Both the position numbers and the translations under genes were made by a program. Below the pieces are notes generated by a model. That model was not told the DNA's origin. It ran no database searches and saw only the letters and a program-made list of their open reading frames with translations. Shown here piece by piece: positions 43,001-54,913 of a stretch of 64,000 nucleotides of DNA (position 1 is its first letter; each line of letters opens with the position of its first letter). The stretch is from Oscarella lobularis (lineage: Eukaryota; Porifera; Homoscleromorpha; Homosclerophorida; Oscarellidae), in assembly GCF_947507565.1 (NCBI RefSeq), contig NC_089192.1:1794690-1858689 (forward strand), written 5' to 3'.

Positions 43001-44129
43001 AATGATTCTGCAGATGAATGCCTATGTTACCTTTCTCGAATCCGTACTCAAAGTCCTGAGGACGACCCAGTTCCCGTTCAAGAGCTGTGATGAGTTGACA
43101 GATTTCAACTGCTTGTTCGTCAGTCAATACGGATTTCTCTTTTTTATCCGCGGCAACAGGAGCCTAATAGAGTCAAGTTCTCTTATTCCGAAAAGGCTCT
43201 CTCTCAATTCGCGCATACCTTTTCAACTCCTCCGCCTTGAGCCTGCAGGAATTGATAGTCTTTCTCAATAAGCGTCTTTGTGACTTTAAGAGTATCGCGA
43301 TTGACCTAAAAATAACGAAGACGACATGCATAAATTTCTAAAAATCCAGCCTCCTATTCACCTCGTAGCTGTCTGATGACAGTTTGCCGCCGACGAGACC
43401 CTCCCCCAGTCCGTAAACAGCTTCAACATACGAACTATTCGACGACATGGGCTTCAGTGGATGTCTCGAGAAGGCGACGCCGCTGTATTCCGAATTGACC
43501 ATGACCTGCAAAAAAACAGTCATCGGCATTTTCACTTCATTTTTTCCCCTCACCTGAATGACGACGGCCATTTTGACGCCAGCCAACGGCAATCCGCAAT
43601 CCCTTCGATGCTGCATGACGCGCGCCGAGAAGCACGAAGCCCAGCAGCGTCGCACGGCGCCGCGCACTTGTTCGGCTCCGCGCTGAAAGAGATACGTCTC
43701 GAATTGACCGGCGAACGAGTGCGCGGCGCTATCTTCATCGGTTCCGCTCGATCGAACAGCGACAAAATGATCGACGAAGGGACTGCGATCGAGACGCGAC
43801 GCGATTTCGCTTTCGAGCGCGTCGGGAAGCGGCGACGATTCGAACGCCGCTTCGACGGCCGTCGCCGCGCGTTCGAGATCGTCGTCGACGCGTAGAAGCG
43901 ATTGGAGATCGCTTTTCTGCGAGACCGGGCTGCGTTTTAGGGCGATAGGAAGTTCGGGCTCTTTGTTATTACTTCGACGAACGCGTCGAACGCGTGTGTC
44001 GTAACGCAAAACCACGGCGGGACGTTGCAGAAAGCGAACTGGCTCAACCGCGACATGTTCGTCGCCTTTCCGCCGGCTATGGCGGATAGATTCGCTCCGT
44101 TGCTTGACGAGTCGACAATCAGTGCCATG
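40098..44129 (-). CDS. Phosphoenolpyruvate synthase-like protein (PPDK family)
   Basis: About 16 short-intron exons. Resolved ones include 44129-43973, 43916-43554, 43505-43360, one ending at 40448, one starting at 40392, and the last ending at stop 40098-40100. The N terminus is a PEP/pyruvate-binding ATP-grasp domain (GGKATNMSRLSQFAF; AVRSSGTDEDSAAHSFAGQF; VYGLGEGLVGGKLSSDSYEV; LQTRPILTLP). A long middle part is typical of animal PEP-synthase-like proteins (WDNSNTVESYSGVTTPLTFS; RNMLGYVRGNIYYNLVNWY; GFRCVDELKLE). The C terminus is the swivelling phosphohistidine domain (ILVTARTDPG; SHSAVVARELGLPTVVG). The catalytic His codon is at about 40380-40382. All junctions I checked keep phase, so the gene looks intact. 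ATG 44129 was chosen as the first in-frame ATG before the conserved domain. It would transfer phosphate between ATP and a small substrate; the substrate is unknown. Confidence 0.85.
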
Positions 44130-44184
44130 GTCGACTTATGCGCGATGTATGCCCGTCTTGTTGTGAGGAAGGCTAAAAAGGGCT

Positions 44185-44245
44185 TGTGCACGTGACGTCA
44201 CAGGCGACGTCACAGCAGAGCCCTAAATAAATCAAAGGGCTCTGC
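44185..44245 (-). promoter_or_regulatory. CRE/E-box cluster and hairpin upstream of the PEP-synthase-like gene
   Basis: GCACGTGACGTCACAGGCGACGTCAC (overlapping CACGTG and TGACGTCA, then a second GACGTCA) lies 60-80 bases upstream of the start. Beside it a perfect 10-bp stem GCAGAGCCCT/AGGGCTCTGC (44215-44224 and 44236-44245) flanks an A/T loop. Promoter identity is inferred from position. Confidence 0.5.
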
Positions 44246-44523
44246 GTTTTGGGTATGACGCGCGTTAGGGTTTCAGAAATTGTCCTCTATCTGCGCGATA
44301 CTACCTTTCTTCCGCGTAACCACCACAAGATATATAGAAGCATGCTATAGACGTCGTTCGGCGCCTATTCCGTGCTATTTCTCCGCGTTTTAAGCGAGTT
44401 ATATCGATAAATGGGCGGGGACTTCCGACGAAATGGGCGTTTTCGATGAGCTCTCATTCCTTACCAAAGCATCCGATTGCACTGAGACTTTACCACGTTA
44501 TAGGCACATGATTAATCTTCACA

Positions 44524-44880
44524 TTAATGGCCAAGATCTTGCAAGAAGAGGTTTAGTTTCGCCCTTTGGGTCCTGTTTGTAACACCACTTAGCGCACGCG
44601 CTTCAACTCCTTCTTCCTCGTTTCTGTAGTTTGAACTCCCTGTGTCGTCGATGGAATGTTGAAAGAAGGTATTAGTTTGTACCTCGCCACGGAATCGCGA
44701 ATGTGCACACACTAGATCTAGCTGGTCAGCCATTGCGAAGGGAAGTTTCCTCGGCGAGGACACCAGGATCTTCTCAGCAATCGACGGCAGAGGAAACAAG
44801 AGCAACTTTTCAGGATTCAAAAAGCTGTAGTCGGTCTGACAAAGAAGATCTCGACACAATTCGGAGAGACGCTGCGCCAT
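44524..44880 (-). pseudogene. Fragment of LRR (ZYG11-like) gene, 5' exon only
   Basis: On the minus strand ATG 44880 opens MAQRLSELCRDLLCQTD, then LLLFPLPSIAEKILVSSP and AMADQL, matching 7034 and 19591. After codon 54 the homology ends and unrelated sequence follows. No LRR, COR or Death part remains. Confidence 0.65.
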
Positions 44881-44959
44881 GCATGATGAAGTCGATCAAT
44901 GTTCCGTAAGTGGTAACTCGCTTCCCCGACCTCCCCGACCTGGCAAGCTGTAGGGCGTA

Positions 44960-45300
44960 CAAATGAGATCAACCAAAAATGAGATCAAACGTCATGCCGA
45001 CGTCACGTGTCGTCACAGTGACATCACCAGCTCCATGATGCAATTCTACGCAAGTGACGTCAAATGCGCTTCAGATCTAGTAGAATTCGAACCTGTGCCA
45101 TCTTCCAGCGGAGCGCAACAGAAAAAGCTTGTGATCTCTTTTGTGGTTGATCTACCATTGTGCCCACAAATGAGATCAGCAGCAATAATGATTAAGTTTG
45201 ATTGCCGCAAGTTCGCCGTAAGTCGCCAGTACTAAAAGGTGAGGTCTCTTTTGTGGTTGATCTACTGTGGCGCCCACAAATGAGATCATTAGTGATAATT
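44960..45300. repeat. Repeated block with CACAAATGAGATCA
   Basis: CACAAATGAGATCA-type motifs occur near 44957, 45165 and 45277. The 45-nt block CTTTTGTGGTTGATCTAC...CCCACAAATGAGATCA is present twice, about 90 nt apart. Each block can fold on itself (TTGTGG against CCACAA). From 45300 to 45804 nothing further is recognised. Confidence 0.7.
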
Positions 45301-46146
45301 ATTACGCAGTTTAATCGAGGTTAGGGTTAGTGTTGTTGAACATGTATGTTGTATTGCCCATCCCCAACTTCTGTCACCGCAAAACAAGCGGTGCATCTTT
45401 AATTTGTTCTTATCATTAACGCATAGATATGCAACTGTGGGTCGCCGCCAACGGGCAGGTCAAAAAATGGAATAGAACGTTTCGTTAATTGGCGATTCCG
45501 AAACGTTTTCAGTTCAACGATCTTTGGAGGCACTTAATTCAGAGAATAATTACTAAACAACTTAACCAACTGGTCAAGACATCTCTACCGCATATTATTA
45601 TTGCATGCGGAAACAATTCGATCTTTTCGGACGGAATTATTAGCTATCGGACTCTCGGTCAGACCTTAATCATGGTAGCTCACGTTAGTGATTCGTAATG
45701 TACCATTCTCAAAAACATGATATCGATCGAGCGATTCACCGGGCCTCGGTGTCGTTCCGTTGTCAAAATCAAACGTCCCAGCAACCTATGGTTCATAATT
45801 AAGTAAAGGAAGTATAGAGAGTGGGAGTCAAGCAAGCCTATGACTCATAATAAAAGGCATATGGATAGTATAGACACTAAAAAGCAACTTGGCCCTAAAG
45901 ATTGCACCTAACAAATTGCTAGCTGGAATATCGGAGGACCTTGGTTAAAATTTGGGGAAGTTCAAAGATGAACTGCACCGGAAATTTAATAATTAGTAAC
46001 GTCATACGCGAGGAAGCCATTCTTATCTGAATGACGTATTTACAAAGGGTGAGGATATCCGATTTGGCAAGGTTCGTTTCCGGCAGAGCAGTATTTAAGG
46101 ACGCACTCAATCGCCTAAAGAACAAGACATAGAAGTCAGATCATCA

Positions 46147-46584
46147 ATGACGAGCCAGATGCTTTTGGCTGCACTCTTTGCCTGCTCTCTGCTACTTTCG
46201 TCCTACGCAAGTCCTCACCGAAAAAGAACTTCATCGTTTTCAATTCCCCTTGCGCCAAGAACAATAGTTATAAATCGATCTGGAAGAGATACTGACAATC
46301 CAATAGGAACTCTGTCTAATCGCCTTCATTCGCAGCAGCGCAACACCGTAAGACATTTCAAAACATGTAAACTGTATAGCTCCTATTTATAGTCGTACTA
46401 TATGTATCTCTGTCATAGGCTAAACTACGACGCCGTCGCATGTCATTTTCTTGCTCTACGCTTTTATGTTCTCATTTTTCTTTTTGTCACAACTGCTTAG
46501 GAAGCGGAAGGTGAACTTGATACAGAAGACTTTAGTTGGCATTTTTTTTTCCTTTTTGCACTTGTTCTGTGCGTGAAACATTAA
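46147..46584 (+). CDS. Small secreted protein, two exons (copy B)
   Basis: Exon 1 46147-46347 (signal peptide MTSQMLLAALFACSLLLSSY) ends before GTAAGA in phase 0. Exon 2 starts at 46501 after CTGCTTAG and stops at 46582-46584. Compared with copy A the T-run in exon 2 is longer, so the C terminus becomes a short hydrophobic tail (FALVLCVKH) and stops earlier. The family is unknown. The nearly unchanged signal peptide and mature region suggest recent duplication or constraint. Confidence 0.6.
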
Positions 46585-47769
46585 CTAATAACGGTCATAA
46601 ACCTAAGTACAATCTTTGAGCATTCACCTTCCGTTTTGGGCACTGCAGGGACACCAAAGACACCTCAAAAATCTACGACATTTTATAACTCGTCGGTATC
46701 GACTTTTAGCCTTCCTTAGACAATCATAGTATAAACATATTTTCTTATCCTATGTCTTACGATTCTGCGTCGTTCCGTTTGAAGGCGATTCACATGTTCC
46801 TTATTCAGATATCTGTCATCGTAATCGAATTGAAGTTTCTCGTCTACTGGTAACCTTATGTGTGAAATGGGCGCCGCTCTTGCTAAAGGAATAATGAAAG
46901 TGAAAGACAAAAGACAAAGAAAGCGACTCTCATTTAGCCATTTCGCCATGATTGCGGGAAGGTCTTTCGGTACAGGGGATTAGGATCGAACTGAACTGAC
47001 ACAGAATACACCCGGAATTTAAACAAACCGCAGTCTATCCAATTACCTGCTGTGGCTAGCGGAAGTCAATGTCGCCGCGATTACGTCACGTGGAAGCGAA
47101 TCACTTCCTCGGATGTGAAGACACGACTTCCTGTTTATGTATACCCTGAGACACGACTTCCTGTTTATGTATACCCTGGCGTCATTCACGTCAATGATAC
47201 AGATGCAGTGACAGCATCAACGGCAAATCACCATTCCTTGTACGACGAAAGGAGATTTCTCAGGCGACGCCAATCGCTCGCAGGCAAAGTAGCGCACGGC
47301 CGGGGGAGGAGATGAGGGGGAGGAGATGAGGGGGAGAGACCGATGCCATTTGGTGGAGGAATGCAACGCTCTCACGTGCGCGACGCCCATTAGTTCATAC
47401 TTTTTCGTAGCAATACCTATAGTTTCGAATGTTCGAAATGGAAGGAATGTACCACTGAAGAAATTTGAGCAGAAAATCTTCAGCACAGAAGGCTAGCGAA
47501 AAGATTGGGACGTTGCCACAAAGCAGTGAGCTAGTAGTAAGTTTCAATCAAGTTTTGGCTATAATCGGCAAGTGCTAACAACTAAAAAGAACGGGCTGTA
47601 GAAAGACGAAGTAAGGCTCACAATTTTACGGGATGGAAGAGTTGCGAGTCGCGCTTTGCTGTGACACCCAATGAAAAGCCGACGCTCATAATTAAATAAA
47701 CAGGGCAGCCAATCAACTGCGTCAAAGCATAGGAACGGGTCCCCCTTAGGGGACCCTTTCCCTTTAGTA

Positions 47770-48294
47770 ATGCGAATAACCGCAAACTTTGATATGACAG
47801 ACACGGACGTGGACGACAATGTACAGATCGAAATTTTCAACCGATTGAAAGAACTCGGCTTCAACGTCACCGTCATTACCGGCGCCATCCTGAGAAACGA
47901 CGGAACGAGAGAAAACATAAAGAAACTTATTTACAAAAGAGAAAGCTCACACGATTTTTTCATAGAACATCTCACTGAGCTGCATGAAGATTTACCGGAA
48001 ATCGTTACCGAAGCGGAAGTGAAACAGTTGATCGAGAGAAGGATTAAAAATCCTCTATCCTATACTGATGAAAACGCTCTTGTCGCACCGAAGAACCTTC
48101 TTCTAAAAATTGAATTCGATCTCGATCCCTCGCAAGATCTCGCGTTCGTTTTTGCTCGTAGTGAGAACAACGGTGACAGACGCAAGCGTGCATGGTGGAC
48201 CAGCAAGGCAAAACGAGTTCACGCTTCCATTGCTGTTGGCGTCGGCGAATCTTTCGGAGAATTCATCGATGGTATTGTGGGAAGGAAGAAATAA
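47770..48294 (+). pseudogene. Peptide precursor copy B, signal peptide deleted
   Basis: The 1559-base deletion joins the sequence equivalent to A 3412 directly to A 4972, inside exon 2. By chance an upstream ATG (47770) is in frame with the propeptide, giving MRITANFDMTD and on to the RRKR site and the cationic tail ending GIVGRKK. With no signal peptide and no promoter block the product would not be secreted. It is probably a pseudogene, although the frame is completely open. Confidence 0.75.
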
Positions 48295-48599
48295 CTTATG
48301 CACTACATTGAATGAAGCTAGTGACCCTGCGATGCTGAGCTGAAGTTTGTCTGCATGTTTGTTGTCTGTGTTCAATGCAAGTTGTGCCTTCCATATATGC
48401 GAATGCGGCCCCTTACACACACAGTACTGCCCTCATTCGCAATGCCAAGATATTCATCGCAAGGACATGCAACTGATAAATTGACCTTTTATCGTACGAC
48501 GTTCTATACATATATTTATTGCTGTCCACTTTTGGGCCACACTCCGTCTATCTCTCTCCAATAAGCCGGGGGAACAAACGTTTTATTGTAGCAAAGCCC

Positions 48600-49060
48600 A
48601 AAGTATTTTGTACACGATCATGCTTAGTACAGAAGGAGCGTTTAGATGTGAATGGAATTCATGTTGTGATCTGTATAATTCTGAGAAGTCCTGTTAGAAT
48701 GCTATATCCACAAGGATGCCTCTAAAGCAGCCAATGGCACCTATCCGCCTGAATACAACAGCAACTGTTCGTCTAATTCGCGAAGCATTGCATGCGATGA
48801 AACGATGTAAAGCCGGTAATGTTCAAAGGATTGACCAAACCAAAACACCGTTCCTGTAACTATGGCTGGATAGGAAGTTTCTGTGAAACTGCAATCTATT
48901 TCAAGGATGTTCACAATTACTTACGAGAAACCAGGAAAATGTACATGAGACAGAGGATGAACAGGAGACATATGAAACTTACTCTTTTGCTCGAATGCAT
49001 GAGTGTTAGAACGATAGAGTCTGCTCGGCACCGGAAACATACAAATAGATTCAAAGTAGC
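48600..49060 (+). pseudogene. Decayed EGF-like exons (unit B)
   Basis: Same remnants as in unit A: the RCE/CNSG-type segment near 48640, GWIGSFCETAI near 48865, and a shifted CSAP-type segment near 49020. Stops and frameshifts interrupt all frames. Confidence 0.6.
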
Positions 49061-49626
49061 GTCTCTCTCGTCACAACCAACTGATGCGTATTGCGATGCC
49101 TTTTCTAGAATTAGCATAGTTTCCCTAAAGCACAACTTTATATATCTTCATAGATTGAACTAGGAGCAAGGATATCATCATATTCATGGCGATATTCTAA
49201 GGATAAGGCAAAATAGATTAGGATTGCCTTCTGGTAAATGAACTAGAGCATCTCACTTCAAACAAGGAACTGTTCAAAATTTGAAAAGAATTTGTGCCTA
49301 TACATGATTTCCAAACTGAAAGTAGTGAAACGTTGTGAGATGACAACTTCAAACGTCGACACAAAACCTACATGAGCTACATATCTGTACTATATAATTG
49401 AGGTGATCGACGACTGGACGTTGTGCCTTCAAATCCGTTGGATGAAGACTTCGATTCTATAATTAAATGTATATACACCTATAAAGGAAATAGAAATCTA
49501 TGTTACCATGTAGAGATTGATCGATCGATCGATCCCACCGTGACGGATATTTTCTATCGACAATAATTCACGCGTTGCAGCATTGAGTGTACCCACGTAC
49601 ATCGACGCCGAGAAAATATCCGACAC

Positions 49627-50067
49627 GCATTCGGACGGAGAATGCGAGTTTGCGGTAAATAATCCTAGCAACAACGCATGCGCGTTTGAAAGTCTGCCCT
49701 GCCCTCAAATACAGAGCGCATTATCAAATACAGTACGTCAGAAAAGCGCCTAATTAGCAATCATGCAAGTATTTACAGTATGTAGGTAGGACTGAGCTGT
49801 AGTAGCTAACAGCTGTAAGGACAACGTGAATATGTGACAACATAAAAAATATGACGTCACACTATGGTATGCACTCGCGTACGGTAAGCGGTGGGAGGCT
49901 CATCATGATGGCAACACGGTGAACACCGGGCCATCATTCTCTAGTTAATAATTAGATTTGTCATTCGTGCGCATGCGCATCATCTTGAGAAGTCTCTTCG
50001 CCGAAAGAAACGAAAGAAGTCGTCGAATCGCTTGTATTGCGACGCTGGCAGACTACTAGAGTCGAAA
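49627..50067. other. 5' flank of the Ank-Roc-COR-Death gene
   Basis: No gene. It contains a TGACGTCA motif near 49851 and the NRF1-like GTGCGCATGCGCATC near 49969-49983, followed within 100 bases by ATG 50068. A promoter role is inferred from position. Confidence 0.4.
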
Positions 50068-53000
50068 ATGACATCGTTTGCTCGTTCTACGATCGATCGA
50101 TTGGCCACAATAATCGAGAAGAAGGAAAATTGGGATGATTTGCGCCGTTTTCTTTCTACGGAAAAAGGATTTCGATCTGATCAGGTATGAAATGGTTGCG
50201 TTTCTGATCGCTGCACACCATTGTATTCTCCTTTTCGTTAGTACGAACATGGCTTGTCATTAGTTCACTATGTGGCGCGAAGAGAATTTGATTCGGCGGA
50301 GGAAGCCGATGAGTGGCTCACTTATGCGATTATGCAAAAGAATCAAGGCATTGAAAGGATATCAGGATTGGTATGAATACGTTTTGGATTGGTAAATTAA
50401 TTGATGGGTGGATGCAGTTGGAACTCCGCCCACTTCACTGTGCGTGCGAGTGGGGAAATATTTTTGGCGTTGAATGGCTCGTCAGTCATCGTGCAAATAT
50501 CAACGTGAAAGACCTCGTATGACTTGGAATTGATTTCATATTGTTTCACTCGTCACTCTTTTTAGTATGGACGAACGCCATATTCTTATGCCTGTGCAAG
50601 TTCCGTTGACACAGTGAAGAAGATGGTCTATCTCGAAGAACATGGATACATTTTGTCACCAGATGATATTGTAATAGAATTGATATCAACCCTCTCTCTC
50701 GCTGCGATAACTTTTGATTTATAGGTTTTGGCAGCTCAAAATCAATTTTCGTCATATGAAGAAGCAAACGAGATTTTTCATCATTTCGTCAATGAAAAGG
50801 AATTGAGTGTCAACGCTATTAATCACGTGATATATGATGTTCTTTTGTTTGCTACATGTGCAATATTTGTAATAGTATGGGAACACTCCTCTGCATCGTG
50901 CCTGCGAGAATGGAAGCATTTTTGGAGTAAAGTGGCTCATGGAACATCACGCTGATATCAATAGAGTCAACTCGGTTAGAATATTTCTCTTGTGATAAAT
51001 TTATTCTTATTTCATCTTCAGGATGGTGAAACGCCTTTTATGTGTGCGTGTCGAAGTTCCACCAATCGTTCAGCGATAGTTCGCTACTTGGATGAAAAAG
51101 GAGCGGACTGTCGAGCAAAAGATTACGTGAGATGTTGTTTATTTGCTACAAAGTCAATCAACAAATTGCCGTCTTTTTTATTCAGAGAGGGAAGACGGCT
51201 TTGTTTCATGCCACCGAAACCTCAGAGTGTGCAGATGACGAAGTGAAAGATGTTCTTCGATATCTTGTCATTGAGAGAGGCATTGATATCAATTCTGTTG
51301 ATAAGGTCGCATTCTTACTATATTTTGCATTTTCGTTTGTCAATTCTATTTTTAGAAGGAAAGGACACCCTTATTGGAAGCATGTAAAAAACGCCCTTCT
51401 TTCATCGTCATTCAGCAACTAATTGAATTAGGAGCGGGTGTTTCTCTCAGAGACAAGGTTAGTCAGAATTCTCATTCCTCACTCGTTCTCTATTCAATTC
51501 TTTGTAGAAGAAACAAAATGCATTGCATATGGTTGCACAGAACTATTCAAGCGTACACAAGTCAATTATTGATCTATTGATTGAGAACGGTTGTGACGTC
51601 ACCTGTCAAGACAAGGTGACGTGTTTTCATTTCTAATTGATAATAATTTATAAATGTGAATTTTAGGAGGGAAAGACACCTTATGAAGTAGCGCGTGATG
51701 GTGAAAATAGAGCTCTCCTTCGACAGCATTACGTACGTCATCATTTATGTTCAATTCCCGTATGTAATTGATTTAATAGGACGCCGCTCGATTTTCAGTT
51801 CTTCAAAGAGAAAAAGTTCGTCCAGATTCGATTAAAGTGTGCGTGGTTGGGGACGAAATGGCGGGAAAAACGACGTACGTGAATTCTCTTCTTCAACTCA
51901 ATGAACCCCCACCCAAAGAAGATGATCGTACACCCGGGGTTGATATCCATAATTGTGAAAATGAGGAAGTTGGCAAAGGATCGTGGTGGGATTTTGGGGC
52001 TCAGCCCACATTCCACAGTGCACATGGTCTCTTCTTTCGTCAATCAAATACAATGTTCAATCTCATTCTTCCTGTTTGGGAGGAAAAAGATATGACGTCA
52101 GAAATCATTCATCGTCTTTTAGAAAAAGGACGATATTGGTGTGCGTTCTCCAAGGCTTCAATGAGAACGCTTTTGTCTGACGAAAATTCGCTCATTCACC
52201 TCGTCGTCATTTTCAATCTCATTCGTTTCAATGAGGAGGCTGGCCCTGAATTGAGATTTCAGCTGAAAGAAGTCGCCGAAGTTTTTCAGAGAGAATTCGG
52301 CGACACATTTAAAGTGTCACACGTGATCGAAATGGATTGCAGCAAGAGCCAATCAGATAGCATGAAGGACTGCCGAGCAAAATTGAAAGAAATTCGCGAA
52401 GAAATGCTGAAGGTAAGAATTATGTTCTTTGGCCATTCTTCAATTTCCTTTGTCCTGTGTACAGACGGCAGAAGGTGTTCCTAAATTGTGCCAAGCCATC
52501 GAGGAGTATCTTTCTCTTCCAGACGAGAAGAGAAAGAAACCGTTGGCTTATTTTCTGACCACCGAAGAATTCGAAAAGTGGGTCGCTGAAGAAGTTGGCA
52601 TTACGTTGAATGGCGACGAGAAAAAAGTGGCCATCGAATATCTTGACTCATCCGGAATAGTGAGTAATTAATAAATAATTGTACGTGTTTAAATAATTGA
52701 TTAATTATTTTAGATTATTAATCTTGGTTGTCGAATTTGCGTTCGACCCATTTGGCTTTGTCACAACGTCATTGGTCCAATTCTCGCTCCGCCCAATTTT
52801 GTCATCTTCACGCCAACCAAAGAATCGGCCATGTCATCAAAGGAAGACATGGCACGGGCTCTGAGGGCTTTTGAAAATCTTTTCAATATAAAAAAGGTCA
52901 TCCGTCTCCATTTGTGGCGACAGTTGACGAAGCAATTGAAGTTCTTCTCTACCTCGAACTGTGCATTCCGGTCCAAGGCAAGCCTGGAGTGTATCAAATA

Positions 53001-53919
53001 CCCGCTCTTCTCAACGATTCCATTCCGGACGGCACGTGGGTTGAAGATGCGAAATTTGACGTGTATCGTGGCCAACGATACGAGTGCGATAAGCCGGTCG
53101 ATATCATCTCTCCGTCGTCGTTCGTCACGCTTCAATCTCGTTGCTATCACATGCCCAACGTGAGCTACGAAGCTTGGAAGAACGGCTTCAAATTAATAAA
53201 GATCGCCGGTAGCAAAGTGATCCAGTGTCTTATGACAATGGGCAGAAAGAAAGAACACCATTGCATCGACGTCATTCTTCGCTGGTCGAGCAAAGACGAC
53301 TGTGAAGCCGTCGCGAAGGAATTCCTCGACGAACTGAAACCAATGATCGCTGCCGTGTGCGACGAACGAAGTCCGGGAGACATTCTCAACTGGTTCTATA
53401 TAGACAGTTCTCATCTCAAAGAACTCAACGAAGATCCGGCTATTTATTCGTCGCTTGAAGTCTATCAAAAGGTCAATGACAAGGCTCTTGATGACTTATT
53501 GTTCTCCGTTCGACCAGAAAGAAAGATCTTCTGCTGTGTCCGAGAATTAGTGATTACTGTAGCTCGGACGACTACTTCCGCTTCAGGTAAGAGCTCTGTC
53601 ATAAAGAAAAGCTTTTAATTTCTTCGTTTAGGTTCTTTTCCCGCTGATGAAGATCCTGTGTCAGATTCTCTTCTTAAAGCGTGCGCTGCCGTCGACGGAA
53701 CAGATCTGGACGACATGTGTATGTTTTTTGACATCTGCGACGACGATCTTCGTGATATTTGTGAAAAGACGAGAGGCATCGTCGCTCGTCGATTTAAAGC
53801 GCTGAAGTTGTGGAAGAAGGGAGCAGACGCACCAAAAGTAAGCGTACTTCTTGGGTTGTTTGATCAGGTGGGCGTCGGACGATACGTTATTCAAAAAAAA
53901 TATGAACAACTGTGCTCAC
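50068..53919 (+). CDS. Ankyrin-Roc-COR-Death protein (DAPK-like without kinase)
   Basis: Fifteen exons: 50068-50184, 50242-50370, 50418-50516, 50566-50670, 50725-50826, 50876-50974, 51022-51126, 51186-51305, 51356-51457, 51508-51615, 51667-51732, 51780-52412, 52465-52659, 52714-53586 and 53632-53919. Exons 2-11 are ankyrin repeats (NTPLHRACENGSIFGVKWL; GETPFMCAC; GKTPYEVAR), mostly one repeat per phase-0 exon. Exon 12 starts the Roc GTPase (P-loop GDEMAGKTT; switch WWDFGAQ). Exons 13-14 are COR. Exon 15 is a Death domain (SDSLLKACAAVDGTDLDDM ... VSVLLGLFDQVGVG). Death-associated protein kinases share the Ank-Roc-COR-Death order. A one-base frame break occurs at an A-run near 52890-52895 inside COR and may be an assembly error. 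It stops at 53925 if the last intron is not used. Confidence 0.85.
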
Positions 53920-54133
53920 GTAAGTAGACTGTCTTTTCAGTATTTTATTATTTTGCTCGATGGCTGGCTGGACAAACTGTGATTCTTTGTAACTTTTCCT
54001 TTTGAGGTTTTCGTTTGGTTTTTATGTATATCGTGGGGGCGTGGTACTCTACCCGTGACATCAGTCAAAGTGCTATAAAACGAAATTTGAAGAACTGTAT
54101 GGGTAGAGATATTTTCAATGTTCTTAACTTGAG

Positions 54134-54566
54134 ACCAACATCCCGGTCGAAATTTCACATTCTGGGAATGGTTCTACGGAATCATGGACCTTGTACTCAT
54201 TAATTTTTCTCTCTAGATAGTTTCTTGGTTTTGTGGCGAAACAACAGGCTCAAGAACTCCCTCAAAGTCGTCCACCCGGAACGTTTCTCCTTCGTTTTAG
54301 GGACTTTGTAGGCGGCGGAGTGACGGTGGCTTGGGCCGCAGATAACGATCAAGGAGAACGTCAAGTGTGGAATCTACAGCCGTGGTGGGCAAAAGACTTT
54401 GCTATTCGTTCTGTAGCAGACAGGTAAGACACCTCCTCTATATACATACGAAATAAGAATATGTGTCTTTTCTCTATTTGAATTCACGATCTTCCACAAT
54501 TGCAGTTTCTTTATCCAGATATTCCCAAGAATACAGCGATTGGTCAATATTATAATCTATTGCAAG
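54134..54566 (+). pseudogene. STAT-type linker/SH2 domain exons, degenerate or fused
   Basis: 54134-54192 encodes HPGRNFTFWEWFYGIMDL, the end of the STAT linker. 54221-54423 encodes FLGFVAKQQAQELPQSRPPG, then TFLLRFRDFVGGGVTVAWA and WNLQPWWAKDFAIRSVADR, the STAT SH2 core with its phosphotyrosine-binding Arg. 54482-54566 gives IHDLPQLQFLYPDIPKNT, then YYNLL. The first exon fits the phase of the preceding Death exon (C|AC). The first intron would be only 28 nt and about 14 SH2 residues are missing there. The acceptor before 54482 lacks AG. No STAT coiled-coil or DNA-binding part lies upstream. Either an Ank-Roc-COR-Death-SH2 fusion or a decaying insertion. Confidence 0.7.
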
Positions 54567-54913
54567 GTGAGATCACTTTATGAAGTCAATTTTTTCTACC
54601 TCATGTATTACATTGAAGTTGATTCAAATTCTAAAAATACCTTCTACGTTTAACGATTCTTTGAGTCACAATTCTCGGAGGGTATTTAATTAATTAATTA
54701 ATTAAAATTAGTCAATCCTATGAAACTTAATTTTGTTCCGGAGTGCCTCTACTTCCGTCTTGTGACTCGCTTTCTTAATTTGTATCCAAAAGACCCCAAC
54801 TTTCTCGTCATCAGTGCATCTTTTTAGTAGAAGATGGAGAGTCTCCAGTAGAGGGTTGGCAACTGTATTTTATTAATATCTGGATTATTTATAGTATTTT
54901 AGTGTGTTTCTAG
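54567..54913. other. Intron-like or intergenic sequence with TTAA repeat
   Basis: Contains a (TTAA)n run at about 54690-54712 and a short EDGESPVEGWQLYF segment near 54830 that could be another exon. Nothing firm. Confidence 0.4.

Larger units (their letters stand above)
45805..49626 (+). repeat. Segmental duplication unit B
   Basis: Near-identical to unit A (1341-6820), with scattered substitutions and small indels. It lacks the block equivalent to A 3413-4971. That block holds the MITE, the promoter, the signal-peptide exon and the palindrome. Confidence 0.9.

Noticed and set aside
43461-43895. 144-codon plus-strand frame
   Set aside because: Antisense of the PEP-synthase-like ATP-grasp exon.
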